A stretch of DNA of 64,000 nt from Chitinophagaceae bacterium UBA4411 (GTDB lineage Bacteria > Bacteroidota > Bacteroidia > Chitinophagales > Chitinophagaceae). The notes beneath the pieces are model-generated. The model ran no database searches and was not told where the DNA came from. It saw only the letters and a program-made list of their open reading frames with translations. Shown one piece after another: positions 35,200-43,378 of this stretch. The position numbers and the translations under genes were made by a program. The stretch is from positions 124,001 to 188,000 of the forward strand of contig DGQP01000004.1 in assembly GCA_002400415.1 (NCBI GenBank), read 5' to 3'. Each line of letters starts with the position of its first letter. Positions within the stretch are counted from its first letter, which is position 1.

Positions 35200-36312
35200 T
35201 CAGTTACTGATCCATTTAATGCAAACCGGCTTACTCACTTTAATCCGTTTGCCGGTATCAGTCAGCAAGCCTGTTGTATGATCAATTGCAAAAACAACGA
35301 TCTCATCACTGTTCTGGTTGGCCACCAGTAAAAAATTACCTGACGGATCGAAATTGAAATTGCGGGGTGATTTCCCCAGTACCGGCTGGTGACCCACCGG
35401 CCGTAACATTCCTGTTGCTTCGCTGATAGAAAATATGGCGATGGTATTGGATTCACCGCGGTTGCTGGCGTATAAAAACTTACCATCCGGCGATACATGA
35501 ATATCGGCACTGCCAACAGCGCCATTGAAATCGCCGGGCAGGGCAGATATATTCTGGACCAGGGTTAGTGTTCCTTTATAATAACTATAGGCAGAGATAC
35601 TACCCGTGAGTTCTTCCATCAGGTAAGCGAACCTGCCGGAGGGAGTGAAATCAAAATGACGGGGGCCTGCTCCCGCCTCCACCAATTGAAAAGGAATTTT
35701 TGCGGGTGCCACTTTACCGTTCCTGGCATTGAACGAATAGATCATCAGTTTATCAATACCGAGATCGGGAACAAACAAATATTTATTGTCTTTACTTAAT
35801 ACCGTTGCATGTACATGCGGGGCCTGCTGCCTGTCGGCATTAACGCTATAGCCTTCATGCTGTATACTCGTTTTTGCAGAATCTAATGCGCCATTTTTAT
35901 TGATCCTGTACACCGAAAAATTACCACTGCTGTAATTACCTGCCAGTAACCATTTACCATTATTGCTGACGGTAACATAACAGGGATGATTTCCTTTTGA
36001 AGGTTGCTGGCTGACAAGGGAAAGCTTACCGGTTGTTTTATCAAAACCATAGGAGCTGACATGGCCCGGTGCATCTTCATTGACGGCGAATACAAATTTT
36101 TGATCGGGAGAAACAGCCAGGTAAGATGGATTGGAAGATTTGGTGCTGTTTTCTAAAAGAGCTTCACCGGTTGTTGTATTGAATTTATATACATAAATGC
36201 CTTCGCTGCTGCCGGATGTGTAAGTGCCAACCACGAGGTGAGCTTCTTTCTGCTGGGCTGCAGTGGTGGTCATTATTAAGAATGCTGCAAAGAGAATATT
36301 CGTTCTTTTCAT
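35200..36312 (-). CDS. lactonase-family beta-propeller protein
   Basis: A 370-residue exported protein: signal about residues 1-19 (ends TTTAAQ), then a seven-bladed beta-propeller of the lactonase family (6-phosphogluconolactonase type, Pgl). The pattern is clear: VVGTYTSGSSEGIYVYKFN, NPSYLAVSPDQKFVFAVNE, CYVTVSNNGKWLLAGNYSS, and SPDGKFLYASNRGE. Being secreted, it may act on an extracytoplasmic lactone rather than the pentose pathway intermediate. The ATG at 36310-36312 is preferred to a TTG three codons upstream. It is convergent with trhO. Confidence 0.85.
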   Translation of the reverse strand: MKRTNILFAAFLIMTTTAAQQKEAHLVVGTYTSGSSEGIYVYKFNTTTGEALLENSTKSSNPSYLAVSPDQKFVFAVNEDAPGHVSSYGFDKTTGKLSLVSQQPSKGNHPCYVTVSNNGKWLLAGNYSSGNFSVYRINKNGALDSAKTSIQHEGYSVNADRQQAPHVHATVLSKDNKYLFVPDLGIDKLMIYSFNARNGKVAPAKIPFQLVEAGAGPRHFDFTPSGRFAYLMEELTGSISAYSYYKGTLTLVQNISALPGDFNGAVGSADIHVSPDGKFLYASNRGESNTIAIFSISEATGMLRPVGHQPVLGKSPRNFNFDPSGNFLLVANQNSDEIVVFAIDHTTGLLTDTGKRIKVSKPVCIKWISN

Positions 36313-36379
36313 GGTTGTCAATTGAAACTCGCTTTATTACCGCAGGACTTTTCTGTAATGCGTTCACAAAAGCAGCAAA

Positions 36380-37312
36380 TTATCCTGCGGAAAGTTTTTT
36401 AAGGCAATCATTAATGCGGTGAATGGTTTCCTCATCCTCCAGTTTTTCGGGAACAAAGCTTTTGCCGGTCACTTTTTCATATAGCTCGATATAACGCTGA
36501 GAGATCGTATTTACCCATTCATCACTCATTACCGGAACAGTTTGCCCTTCTTTGCCCATGAAATTATTTGCGATCAGCCATTCTCTTACAAATTCCTTGC
36601 TGAGTTGTTTTTGCCTTTCGCCGGCCGCTTGTCTTTCTTCAAAACCATCGGCATAAAAATACCGGGAAGAATCAGGTGTATGTATCTCATCCATCAGGTA
36701 GATGGTATCGCCGATCTTGCCAAATTCATACTTGGTATCCACTAATATCAGTCCCTGCTGGGCGGCTATTTCTTTACCGCGGGCAAATAACCGCAGTGTA
36801 TACTCTTCCAGCACTTTCCAGTCATCCGCACTGGCGAGACCTTTTGCAATGATTTCTTCCTTGCTGATATCCTCATCATGTCCTTCGGAGGCTTTGGTGC
36901 TGGGAGTAATGATAGGATAGGGGAAATAATCATTTTCTTTCATTCCTTTGGGGAGGGGAACACCGCAAAGTGTTCTTTTCCCCGAAGAATACGTGCGCCA
37001 GGCATGACCGGTCAGATTGCCACGGACCACCATTTCTATTTTGAAGGGCTGGCATCGTTTCCCGATGGAAACGTTGGGGGCCGGCACTTCCACCAGCCAG
37101 TTGGGGCAAATATCGCGGGTGGAACTGAGCATCCAGGCCGCAATCTGGTTCAGCACTTGTCCTTTAAAAGGAATGGGACGGGGCAGAATCACATCAAAAG
37201 CGGAGATGCGGTCCGAAGCCAGCATCACCAGCCAATCACTGCCTATACTGTAAACATCCCGTACTTTGCCGCTGTAAAACCCGGTCTGACCGGGAAAAGA
37301 AAATGAAGCCAT
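36380..37312 (-). CDS. purC: SAICAR synthase
   Basis: Phosphoribosylaminoimidazole-succinocarboxamide synthase, the eighth step of purine synthesis (joins CAIR and aspartate using ATP). At 310 residues it is the longer form typical of Bacteroidota and yeast. FYSGKVRDVYSI at the N-terminus is the nucleotide loop; VVRGNLTGHAWRTYSSGKRT and PSTKASEGHDEDIS are substrate loops; DTKYEFGKIGDTIYLMDEIH is the conserved Mg/aspartate segment. A good promoter lies at 37333-37362. It stands alone, with no other pur gene in the window. Confidence 0.95.
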   Translation of the reverse strand: MASFSFPGQTGFYSGKVRDVYSIGSDWLVMLASDRISAFDVILPRPIPFKGQVLNQIAAWMLSSTRDICPNWLVEVPAPNVSIGKRCQPFKIEMVVRGNLTGHAWRTYSSGKRTLCGVPLPKGMKENDYFPYPIITPSTKASEGHDEDISKEEIIAKGLASADDWKVLEEYTLRLFARGKEIAAQQGLILVDTKYEFGKIGDTIYLMDEIHTPDSSRYFYADGFEERQAAGERQKQLSKEFVREWLIANNFMGKEGQTVPVMSDEWVNTISQRYIELYEKVTGKSFVPEKLEDEETIHRINDCLKKLSAG

Positions 37313-37332
37313 AACCGAAAGTAATAAGGGTT

Positions 37333-37362
37333 CAAAAATAAGCCAGCTAACGCCCCTTCCAA
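37333..37362 (-). promoter_or_regulatory. Bacteroidota-type promoter of purC
   Basis: On the minus strand a TTG (37362-37360), exactly 19 bases, then TATTTTTG (37340-37333) fit the -33 TTG and -7 TAnnTTTG consensus. The element ends 20 bases before the purC ATG. It is the cleanest promoter match seen here. No operator or riboswitch was recognised between it and the gene. Confidence 0.72.
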
Positions 37363-37511
37363 GATTTCAACAAATTATCCCTGCCGGCCTCCAACCTGAT
37401 CAGCAGGAAATTTTTACCGGCAGGCCGGCTTTCTCCTTAAAAATTAAATTTTTAGATAAAAACTACAATGCTTATTTTTCCGTCAAATTCCAAAATTAAA
37501 ACTGCCAATTT

Positions 37512-40445
37512 ATGAGAAAAAGCTACCGCTTTTTAGCTGCCCTGATGATGGCTGTCTTCTTTTCGATTGCTGCCCATGCCCAGACAGTTACCGTATCAGG
37601 CACTGTCCGTAATAGCATTTCCAAAGATGCAGTTCCTGCCGTATCTGTTGTGATTAAAGGAACGAGCCAGGGTACTTTCACCAATTCTGATGGTGAATTC
37701 AGCCTGAATGTTGCCAAACTTCCTGTTGTACTTGTTTTCAGTTCGGTGAATTATGACAGTTATGAAGTAACTGTGAGTGATGCGACCGCTAAACTCGATG
37801 TTGATTTTAAACCCAATACGACGCTTGGACAAGAGGTGGTGGTTTCTGCCAGCCGTGTTCCCCAGCGTATTCTTGAAGCACCCGTAACCATTGAAAGAAT
37901 GAGTGGTGCTAACCTCCGCAACATTGCGGCTCCCAGTTATTATGAAGCAATCACCAACCTGAAAGGTGTGGATATGCATACGGCCAGTCTTACTTTCCGT
38001 ACTGCCACCACCCGTGGTTTTGTCAGCAGTGGTAATACCCGCCTGAACCAATTGATTGATGGAATGGATAACCAGGCACCTGGTTTGAACTTCTCTGTTG
38101 GAAGTATCGTTGGCCTGACCGAACTGGATGTTGATAATATCGAAATGCTGTCCGGTGCTTCTTCTGCGCTTTATGGTTCAGGGGGTATGAATGGCACCAT
38201 TCTCATCAACAGCAAAAATCCTTTCAAATACAAAGGACTCAGCTTAAATGTAAAGCAGGGCATCATGCATGTGGACGGCAAACAGCGTAAGGCAGCTCCT
38301 TATACAGACTGGAGTTTCCGCTGGGCCAATACCATTGGTAAGAATAAGAAATTTGCTATCAAACTGGCTGGCCAGCTCACAAGAGGAAGCGACTGGCAGG
38401 CTGATGATTTCAGGAATAAATCGCAGGTAGGTGTGTTAAGCAAAGTGGTGGGTGGTAACCGCACCAATGATCCCAACTATAATGGCATTAATGTATATGG
38501 CGATGAAGCCAGTACTACAATGGCCGGTTTTTCCCAGGTGGTAATGGCACAGATCAGGGCCGGGTTGTTACAGGCCACTGGTAATACAGTTGATATTGCC
38601 GCCATCGCCAATAACTATTTCACGGCTATTGGAAACCCTGTATATCCGACAAATGCACAGATTGCAGGTTTTGTAAGTTTGTTTCCTTCCACTGCGCAGG
38701 CAACAGCACAGCAGTTTGTCCCTTTCTACGTTGGTGTAAGAAATAACTACTTCGGCTCACAAAGTGTTTCCCGCACAGGTTATGAAGAAAAAACATTAGT
38801 GGATTACAATACGATCAATGCCAAATTCACCGGTGGTCTTCACTATAAGATCACGGAGAATATTGAAGCTTCCTGGAATACCTATTTCGGTACCGGTACC
38901 ACCGTGTACACAGGTGCTGACCGTTATTCCCTGCGCAACCTGAAAATTGCGCAACACAAACTGGAAGTTAGGGCCAAGAACTGGTTTGTGCGTGGATACA
39001 CCACACAGGAAAATGCCGGTGAGTCTTACAACAGTACAGCTCTTGGTGTTTATATCAACAGCTTATGGAAACCTAATTCTACCTGGTTTTCCCAGTATGT
39101 TGGTACATTCTCCGAAACAAGAAGGCAGGGTGGTGCAGCCATCAGTGATGCACAAATTCACCTGTCTGCCCGTGCCGCTGCTGATGTGGGCCGCCTGCTT
39201 CCCGGTACTGCTGCTTTTGAAGCTGCTGCTAAAGCAGGTCGCAGTACACCTATTAAAAATGGCGGTGCCTTATTCCTGGATAAATCTGACCTCTGGGCAG
39301 GTGAAGCGCAGGTGAATGTATCTGATGCTTTAGGCTTCTCTGATAAAGTGGAAGTAATGGCCGGTGTGCAGTGGAAACAGTGGGTAATGAACTCCCAGGG
39401 AACTTTATTTGCCGACACCACGGGTCCTATTAAAATCAATGAGACCGGTGGTTACCTGCAACTCCGCAAAAAATTATTGAATGATGTGCTCACGCTGACT
39501 GGTGCTCTCCGTTATGATAAGCAAACCAATTTTGATGGCCGCTGGACACCCCGTGTGACAGCTGTGATCAAAGTGGCGAAGGATAATAATATCCGTTTGT
39601 CCTTCCAGACTGCTTATCGCTTCCCAACCAACCAGAACCAATACATTAACCTGGTTACCGGCGCCGGTGTGCTGATCGGTTGTTTACCAGAGTTCCAGTC
39701 TTATTATGGCCTGAATTCAAACACCAATCCTGCTTATACAGCAGAAAGTATAATTGCTGCACGGGCCACATTGGATGTAACCAAACTGGTGAAAGCGAAT
39801 TTCACCGCAGTTAATCCTGAAACGGTAAGTTCTTACGAGATCGGATATAAAGGGCTGCTCGGTAAAAAACTACTCGTGGATGCTTATGCATACTACAGCC
39901 AGTACAAGGATTTCCTGGCTACCATCGGTGTAGGTCAGTCTAACCAGACAGCAGCGCCTTCACCGTCTCATCTCTTATCATCATTTACCACTACTAATTT
40001 CTCCTATATTCAAAATACCAGCGGTGTGGTGAAAGCCATGGGTTGGGGTGTGGGATTGGAATACCAGGTTATTAAAAATTATGTCTTATACGGTAACGTA
40101 TTCTCCGATGACCTGCGTGATGCTCCCACTGACCTGGTTACATTCTTCAATGCACCGAAATACCGGGTGAATGTAGGTCTGCGTAATGATAATGTGTACA
40201 AGAACATTGGTTTCAATATCGTAGCCAAATGGCAGGATAATAACTACTACGAAGGCACTTTCGTGAGTGGTACACTGCCTTATTTTACCTGGGTGGATGC
40301 GCAGGTAAGCTATCGCCCGGCTGGTACCAAGAGCACTTTCCGCATCGGCGGCACCAACCTCGGTAATAACTATTACCGCACTGGTTTTGGCAGCCCTGCA
40401 GTCGGCGGCTTGTATTACCTGAGCTATGGCTACAATTTATTCTAA
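37512..40445 (+). CDS. TonB-dependent receptor
   Basis: A 977-residue outer membrane receptor. Signal peptide about residues 1-23, carboxypeptidase-regulatory-like domain about 27-110 (SGTVRNSISKDAVPAVSVVI), plug about 120-235 (RVPQRILEAPVTIERMSG, then ATTRGFVSSGNTRLNQLIDG and LYGSGGMNGTILINSK), then a long barrel ending YLSYGYNLF with the terminal Phe. No SusD or TonB gene adjoins, so the substrate is unknown; siderophore or small polymer uptake is usual. A strong terminator follows. A damaged copy of its last codons is at 43677-43740. Confidence 0.9.
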   Translation: MRKSYRFLAALMMAVFFSIAAHAQTVTVSGTVRNSISKDAVPAVSVVIKGTSQGTFTNSDGEFSLNVAKLPVVLVFSSVNYDSYEVTVSDATAKLDVDFKPNTTLGQEVVVSASRVPQRILEAPVTIERMSGANLRNIAAPSYYEAITNLKGVDMHTASLTFRTATTRGFVSSGNTRLNQLIDGMDNQAPGLNFSVGSIVGLTELDVDNIEMLSGASSALYGSGGMNGTILINSKNPFKYKGLSLNVKQGIMHVDGKQRKAAPYTDWSFRWANTIGKNKKFAIKLAGQLTRGSDWQADDFRNKSQVGVLSKVVGGNRTNDPNYNGINVYGDEASTTMAGFSQVVMAQIRAGLLQATGNTVDIAAIANNYFTAIGNPVYPTNAQIAGFVSLFPSTAQATAQQFVPFYVGVRNNYFGSQSVSRTGYEEKTLVDYNTINAKFTGGLHYKITENIEASWNTYFGTGTTVYTGADRYSLRNLKIAQHKLEVRAKNWFVRGYTTQENAGESYNSTALGVYINSLWKPNSTWFSQYVGTFSETRRQGGAAISDAQIHLSARAAADVGRLLPGTAAFEAAAKAGRSTPIKNGGALFLDKSDLWAGEAQVNVSDALGFSDKVEVMAGVQWKQWVMNSQGTLFADTTGPIKINETGGYLQLRKKLLNDVLTLTGALRYDKQTNFDGRWTPRVTAVIKVAKDNNIRLSFQTAYRFPTNQNQYINLVTGAGVLIGCLPEFQSYYGLNSNTNPAYTAESIIAARATLDVTKLVKANFTAVNPETVSSYEIGYKGLLGKKLLVDAYAYYSQYKDFLATIGVGQSNQTAAPSPSHLLSSFTTTNFSYIQNTSGVVKAMGWGVGLEYQVIKNYVLYGNVFSDDLRDAPTDLVTFFNAPKYRVNVGLRNDNVYKNIGFNIVAKWQDNNYYEGTFVSGTLPYFTWVDAQVSYRPAGTKSTFRIGGTNLGNNYYRTGFGSPAVGGLYYLSYGYNLF

Positions 40446-40467
40446 GCAAATTGGGTTTACTAAGTAT

Positions 40468-40501
40468 AAGGCCTCCGTTAACGGAGGCCTTCTTTTTTTT
40501 T
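40468..40501 (+). terminator. intrinsic terminator after the TonB receptor
   Basis: A 24-base perfect palindrome (40468-40491, AAGGCCTCCGTT with its complement) is followed by CTTTTTTTTT at 40492-40501. It lies 23 bases after the receptor stop and is a text-book rho-independent terminator. Confidence 0.92.
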
Positions 40502-40571
40502 AGGTTGGTGTAGTAAATTGTGGGGCGGTATTTGTTGTGGCAGTGAATAAAAAAAAACCCGAGGGGGTACT

Positions 40572-40585
40572 AACCACGGCAACAG
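40572..40585 (+). repeat. REP element copy 1, right half only
   Basis: AACCACGGCAACAG equals the right end of the full element (right arm end plus tail) seen at 42041-42072. The left arm is decayed to CCCGAGGGGGTAC. It marks the left edge of the AT-rich island, 28 bases before the first orphan gene. Confidence 0.55.
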
Positions 40586-40612
40586 GTTCGAGTTCCTGAA
40601 ATCTTTAAATAA

Positions 40613-41101
40613 ATGTACACAATTAAAAGAGTTGTCATTTTCGTAGTATTTCTATTGTCTTTCTCAATAGTGATCGGTCTGCTCATTAAAATCAATTTGA
40701 TTGATTCTTTTAATTCATATGAAATAAAAGTTTATATAGAGTATGCCTTAATAATGGTGCTATTAGTTAATATTCCAAGTGTATTTGATGCAGTATTGTC
40801 TAAAAAATTTAAGGGAATTGTTGAAGAAAAGATAGTAGATAAGAATATGCCCAAAGGAGTATTCGGAATAAAGCAACAATATTGTTTTTTTATTGGAAAG
40901 CTTCAAGATGGCGCAACAAAAATATTGAGTGCTGATTCAAGAAATAAAATTCAGAAGGGCAAGGATTTTTTATACTACTATATGATGTTTAGTAGTTTTG
41001 GCAGAAAAGTCAAGGTTTTTGACAAGTATTATATAAAAAGAAAGTGTTTTTTCTTCTTCGCCTTATTCTTATTAGTTTTTCTAATAAAGATTTTCTTTTA
41101 G
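40613..41101 (+). CDS. orphan AT-rich membrane protein
   Basis: A 162-residue protein with hydrophobic segments at about residues 6-27, 43-60 and a very Phe-rich C-terminal span (FFFFALFLLVFLIKIFF, about 146-162). The middle has GIVEEKIVDKNMPKGVFG and KQQYCFFIGKL. I do not recognise a family. The gene is strongly AT-rich with Lys/Ile/Phe-rich codon use, unlike the flanking receptor, which points to transfer. It lies between REP copies 1 and 2, so it is a cassette-like unit. A small membrane immunity or toxin protein is possible but unproven. Confidence 0.6.
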   Translation: MYTIKRVVIFVVFLLSFSIVIGLLIKINLIDSFNSYEIKVYIEYALIMVLLVNIPSVFDAVLSKKFKGIVEEKIVDKNMPKGVFGIKQQYCFFIGKLQDGATKILSADSRNKIQKGKDFLYYYMMFSSFGRKVKVFDKYYIKRKCFFFFALFLLVFLIKIFF

Positions 41102-41206
41102 CAATGAAAGCTAATCTTATTGTAAAGGGGGCCATCGTTGTGCTGAGTGTTCAATATAAAGAAATGGAGCAATAATGGCGAAAGCCGAAGGAAAAAGAGT
41201 TTCAAG

Positions 41207-41238
41207 GTGTTTCGTGGGGACACGAGCCATTGTAACAG
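41207..41238 (+). repeat. REP element copy 2
   Basis: GTGTTTCGTG, loop GGGA, CACGAGCCAT, tail TGTAACAG. The arms pair imperfectly, with the central TCGTG/CACGA core kept. It follows the 40613-41101 orphan gene by 106 bases. Confidence 0.7.
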
Positions 41239-41390
41239 AGAAAGAAGTAAATTTTATTAATTCATGTTTTTTAGAAATAGAACCATAATTATTTTGATTT
41301 TATTTTGTGTTTTTTGTACTCCATTAATGGCTCAAGATACAATAAACTGGAAAAAGAACATTAAGCTAAAATGCGAAGATTTTGCTGGGC

Positions 41391-41422
41391 CATGGTTCGT
41401 GTCTCCACGAACCATGAAACAG
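41391..41422 (+). repeat. REP element copy 3
   Basis: CATGGTTCGTG, loop TCTC, CACGAACCATG form perfect 11-base arms (41391-41401 and 41406-41416); tail AAACAG ends at 41422. The loop differs from the GGGA of downstream copies. Confidence 0.78.
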
Positions 41423-41443
41423 TGCTTGAACAAAAAGAAAGTC

Positions 41444-41467
41444 CCGGTTCGTGTCTTCACGAACCGG
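41444..41467 (+). repeat. REP element copy 4
   Basis: CCGGTTCGTG, loop TCTT, CACGAACCGG form perfect 10-base arms. The usual tail is not clear after it. It lies 17 bases before the transposase ATG and may also affect its expression. Confidence 0.75.
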
Positions 41468-41484
41468 AATTATTAATTTTAGAT

Positions 41485-42039
41485 ATGCCGGACGATCCCT
41501 TTGCCTATAAGCGAAAATCATACATGGAGATCGGTGAAGTTTTCTTCTGGACTGCCACGATCCATCAATGGCAGCGCTTCTTATGGGGAGACAGGTACAA
41601 GGACGTTATTATAAGTTCACTGGACTATTTAAGCAAGGCCGGGAAAATTGATGTGTATGCATTTGTCATTATGCCGAACCATATTCATTTAATCTGGAAA
41701 ACAAATGCATTGAATGGTAAAGAAACAGCACAGGGTTCGTTTCTCAAGCATACGGCTCATGCGTTTGGGAAAATGCTTCGCCAGGACGGGAAGCTGGGTT
41801 TGTATAAAGTGGATGCAGCCAATAAAAAGCATGAGTTCTGGCAGCGGGATTCGCTGGCCGTGCATTTATACAGCCGGGAAGTGGCATTACAAAAACTGAA
41901 GTATATTCATAATAACCCGTTGGCCGAACATTGGCAGTTAGCAAAAGATCCGTGTGAGTACAGGTATTCATCAGCGAGGTATTATGAATTGAATGAGCAA
42001 AATTTCTCGTTTTTAAAGGATTTGTGGGAGGTGTTTTAA
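41485..42039 (+). CDS. REP-associated tyrosine transposase (RAYT, Y1/HUH)
   Basis: A 184-residue single-domain transposase of the IS200/RAYT group. The HUH motif is in FVIMPNHIHLIW (H-x-H), the start EVFFWTATIHQWQRFLWG is the usual first strand, and the C-terminal LKYIHNNPL with CEYRYSSARYYE is the family signature, the Tyr of the catalytic helix being in this last part. It should cut and join single-stranded DNA at REP hairpins. The ATG at 41485 gives the standard N-terminus; the frame is open upstream through the REP copies but has no domain there. It has REP palindromes on both sides. Confidence 0.9.
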   Translation: MPDDPFAYKRKSYMEIGEVFFWTATIHQWQRFLWGDRYKDVIISSLDYLSKAGKIDVYAFVIMPNHIHLIWKTNALNGKETAQGSFLKHTAHAFGKMLRQDGKLGLYKVDAANKKHEFWQRDSLAVHLYSREVALQKLKYIHNNPLAEHWQLAKDPCEYRYSSARYYELNEQNFSFLKDLWEVF

Positions 42040-42040
42040 A

Positions 42041-42072
42041 GTGGTTCGTGGGGACACGAACCACGGCAACGG
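42041..42072 (+). repeat. REP element copy 5 (reference copy)
   Basis: GTGGTTCGTG (42041-42050), loop GGGA, CACGAACCAC (42055-42064): perfect 10-base arms. Tail GGCAACGG follows. It begins one base after the transposase stop and may serve as its terminator-like structure too. Confidence 0.85.
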
Positions 42073-42149
42073 AAAAAAGATTATCAGATGGGAGAGGAAT
42101 GCGCTTGAATATGGGTGGAACATTTAAAACGTTTATAGATTAAAAAAAT

Positions 42150-42614
42150 ATGAGTGAAATCATAGAAATAACATTTGAAACAGTTCAAATTGAAAAAGTA
42201 GCTAATCTGCTTATAAATCTGGTATCAAGTTCAACATTGAGCAATTACCAGATTTCGACAGATACACCTCATATTCAAATTGACCTTCAAGGCCAGAATT
42301 TATTTCAAGACAGCATTACTCATTCATCTGATGGTACCTTTTATTTTAATTTTCTCAGTTTTAATCTTAATGGTCTCCATTTATCGCAGGCGGGTCTTCA
42401 AATTTACAAATACATCAATATTTACGATTTGAACATGCATGTAGAGCGAGAAGAAATAGCTCAAAAAATATCAGTGTCAAAGCTACACAGCTGGTCTAAG
42501 TTTCTTGCACATGAATTAAAAGCAAAAACTTTTTTTTGCGGGTACGAGCCAGCCATAGATGAGGACACCAGATTTTTTTCGGAAAATACCACGGGCCCTT
42601 TGAAAGCCTGGTAA
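42150..42614 (+). CDS. orphan AT-rich soluble protein
   Basis: A 154-residue soluble protein with no signal peptide. It alternates strands and helices (ITFETVQIEKVANLLINLV, then LQIYKYINIYDLNMH) and ends with CGYEPAIDEDTRFFSENT, which is the type of end seen in several small immunity-like proteins next to polymorphic toxins. I do not name a family. It is AT-rich compared with the flanking core genes, sits between REP copies 5 and 6, and is followed by second-family repeat A. No toxin gene is adjacent, so if it is an immunity protein it is an orphan. Confidence 0.58.
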   Translation: MSEIIEITFETVQIEKVANLLINLVSSSTLSNYQISTDTPHIQIDLQGQNLFQDSITHSSDGTFYFNFLSFNLNGLHLSQAGLQIYKYINIYDLNMHVEREEIAQKISVSKLHSWSKFLAHELKAKTFFCGYEPAIDEDTRFFSENTTGPLKAW

Positions 42615-42674
42615 AATATCTCAGTTGTCTATAGTGTTCAATAAAAAAACGAGTATGATGAAATGGGAGTAAAC

Positions 42675-42754
42675 TTTTTTCCCTGCCTAGAGTCTCCCGG
42701 CAGAGTTTAGCGGCAAAGGAAAACCAGCAGGGACTCTGGGAGATAGAAAGAAAA
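42675..42754 (+). repeat. second repeat family, copy A
   Basis: About 80 bases nearly identical to 43379-43454. Both have the internal palindrome AGAGTCTCCC...GGGACTCTGGG around a conserved GCGGCAAAGGAAAACCAGC loop and end GATAGAAA. This copy reads CCTAGAGTC where copy B reads CCCAGAGTC. The 318 bases 42615-42932 hold only this repeat, REP copy 6 and the hairpin at 42874-42901; no gene is seen. Confidence 0.75.
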
Positions 42755-42779
42755 CAACCAAGCACTGAGTGCAATTAAT

Positions 42780-42811
42780 GTGGTTCGTGGGGATACGAAC
42801 CACTGCGACAG
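42780..42811 (+). repeat. REP element copy 6
   Basis: GTGGTTCGTG, loop GGGA, TACGAACCAC; arms pair except one T for C. Tail TGCGACAG. It lies 25 bases after repeat A. Confidence 0.82.
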
Positions 42812-42873
42812 ATTTTACATGGAGTAAAGAGTATAAACGATTATTTCGATAAATACTCTCTCCTTTTTTGTTG

Positions 42874-42901
42874 TAAGTGGAAAACCCTGGTTTCACTTAC
42901 G
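42874..42901 (+). other. hairpin before orphan membrane gene
   Basis: GTAAGTG (42874-42880) pairs with CACTTAC (42895-42901); with one bulged G the stem extends into GAAA/TTTC. It lies 31 bases before the ATG at 42933. Role unknown. Confidence 0.45.
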
Positions 42902-42932
42902 AACTAAAGCATGCGAAAAATGAAGTAATTAT

Positions 42933-43352
42933 ATGGTAAAACGAACACTGTTAGTGTCGGTTCTTACTTTTGTTATTGTTTCAATACCTCTTTATTTTTT
43001 CGGGGAAAGAGATTTGGTTGAAGAATCTCCTGAACTTATCAGGGCCTCTTTAATTCGATATTATGTGTACATAACAATACCATTGCTGGGAGGTATTTTC
43101 CTGTGCTTGCTTGTCTATAACTCAGTTATTCAAAAAAGATTTCTTGATAAAACTACGAAAGAGAAAAATAGAGCCTATTTTATCTATAGTACTCTTATCC
43201 TTTTATTTATTCTGTTTGTTTTCCTTTTTATTTTTTATCAGGATAGCAAGGGGGGCTTTTCCCGGTTTCTTGTACAACATACCGGGTATATAGCCCTTTT
43301 GTTAGTTGCTTTTTTTCTAAATCGAAAATTAGTTTGGAAGAATTTCAGATAA
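42933..43352 (+). CDS. orphan AT-rich membrane protein, four spans
   Basis: A 139-residue membrane protein with hydrophobic segments at about residues 5-22, 43-63, 85-106 and 115-133. The loops are short; LYNSV-type junctions and KKRFLDKTTKEKNRAYF separate spans two and three. No family is recognised. It is AT-rich, with many Phe, Leu, Ile and Tyr codons, unlike the core genes. It lies between REP copies 6 and 7, and repeat B begins 27 bases after its stop. Small multi-span proteins in such islands can be immunity proteins, but no direct evidence exists. Confidence 0.6.
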   Translation: MVKRTLLVSVLTFVIVSIPLYFFGERDLVEESPELIRASLIRYYVYITIPLLGGIFLCLLVYNSVIQKRFLDKTTKEKNRAYFIYSTLILLFILFVFLFIFYQDSKGGFSRFLVQHTGYIALLLVAFFLNRKLVWKNFR

Positions 43353-43378
43353 GGTGATTTTATCTTATCACCCCAGCG

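Larger units (their letters stand above)
41264..41476 (+). pseudogene. N-terminal fragment of an exported protein, cut by a REP palindrome
   Basis: The frame encodes a signal peptide (about residues 1-24, ending PLMAQ) and then DTINWKKNIKLKCEDFAGP, which matches the W-x-x-x-x-x-L-x-x-x-DF-x-G opening of Bacteroidota secreted proteins of the DUF922/Zn-protease-like type. Right after GP the REP copy 3 palindrome begins (41391), and the remaining frame codes the palindrome and spacer up to a stop at 41476. The rest of the gene is not found downstream. The gene was probably broken by arrival of the RAYT unit. Family assignment of the fragment is moderate. Confidence 0.6.
41391..42072 (+). mobile_element. 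RAYT transposase unit bounded by REP palindromes
   Basis: Two palindromes (41391-41422, 41444-41467), the transposase gene (41485-42039) and one palindrome that starts one base after its stop (42041-42072) form a compact 682-base unit. REP-associated tyrosine transposases act on such palindromes in other bacteria. No target duplication was found by eye. The unit interrupts the exported-protein gene at 41264. Confidence 0.7.

Noticed and set aside
37383..37429. Riboswitch upstream of the larger TonB receptor
   Set aside because: There is a GCCGGCCT/AGGCCGGC inverted repeat, but no cobalamin-type box or other riboswitch core could be found.
41371..41484. N-terminal extension of the RAYT protein
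   Set aside because: The extra residues are encoded by REP copies 3 and 4 and their spacer; the known domain starts at about 41485.
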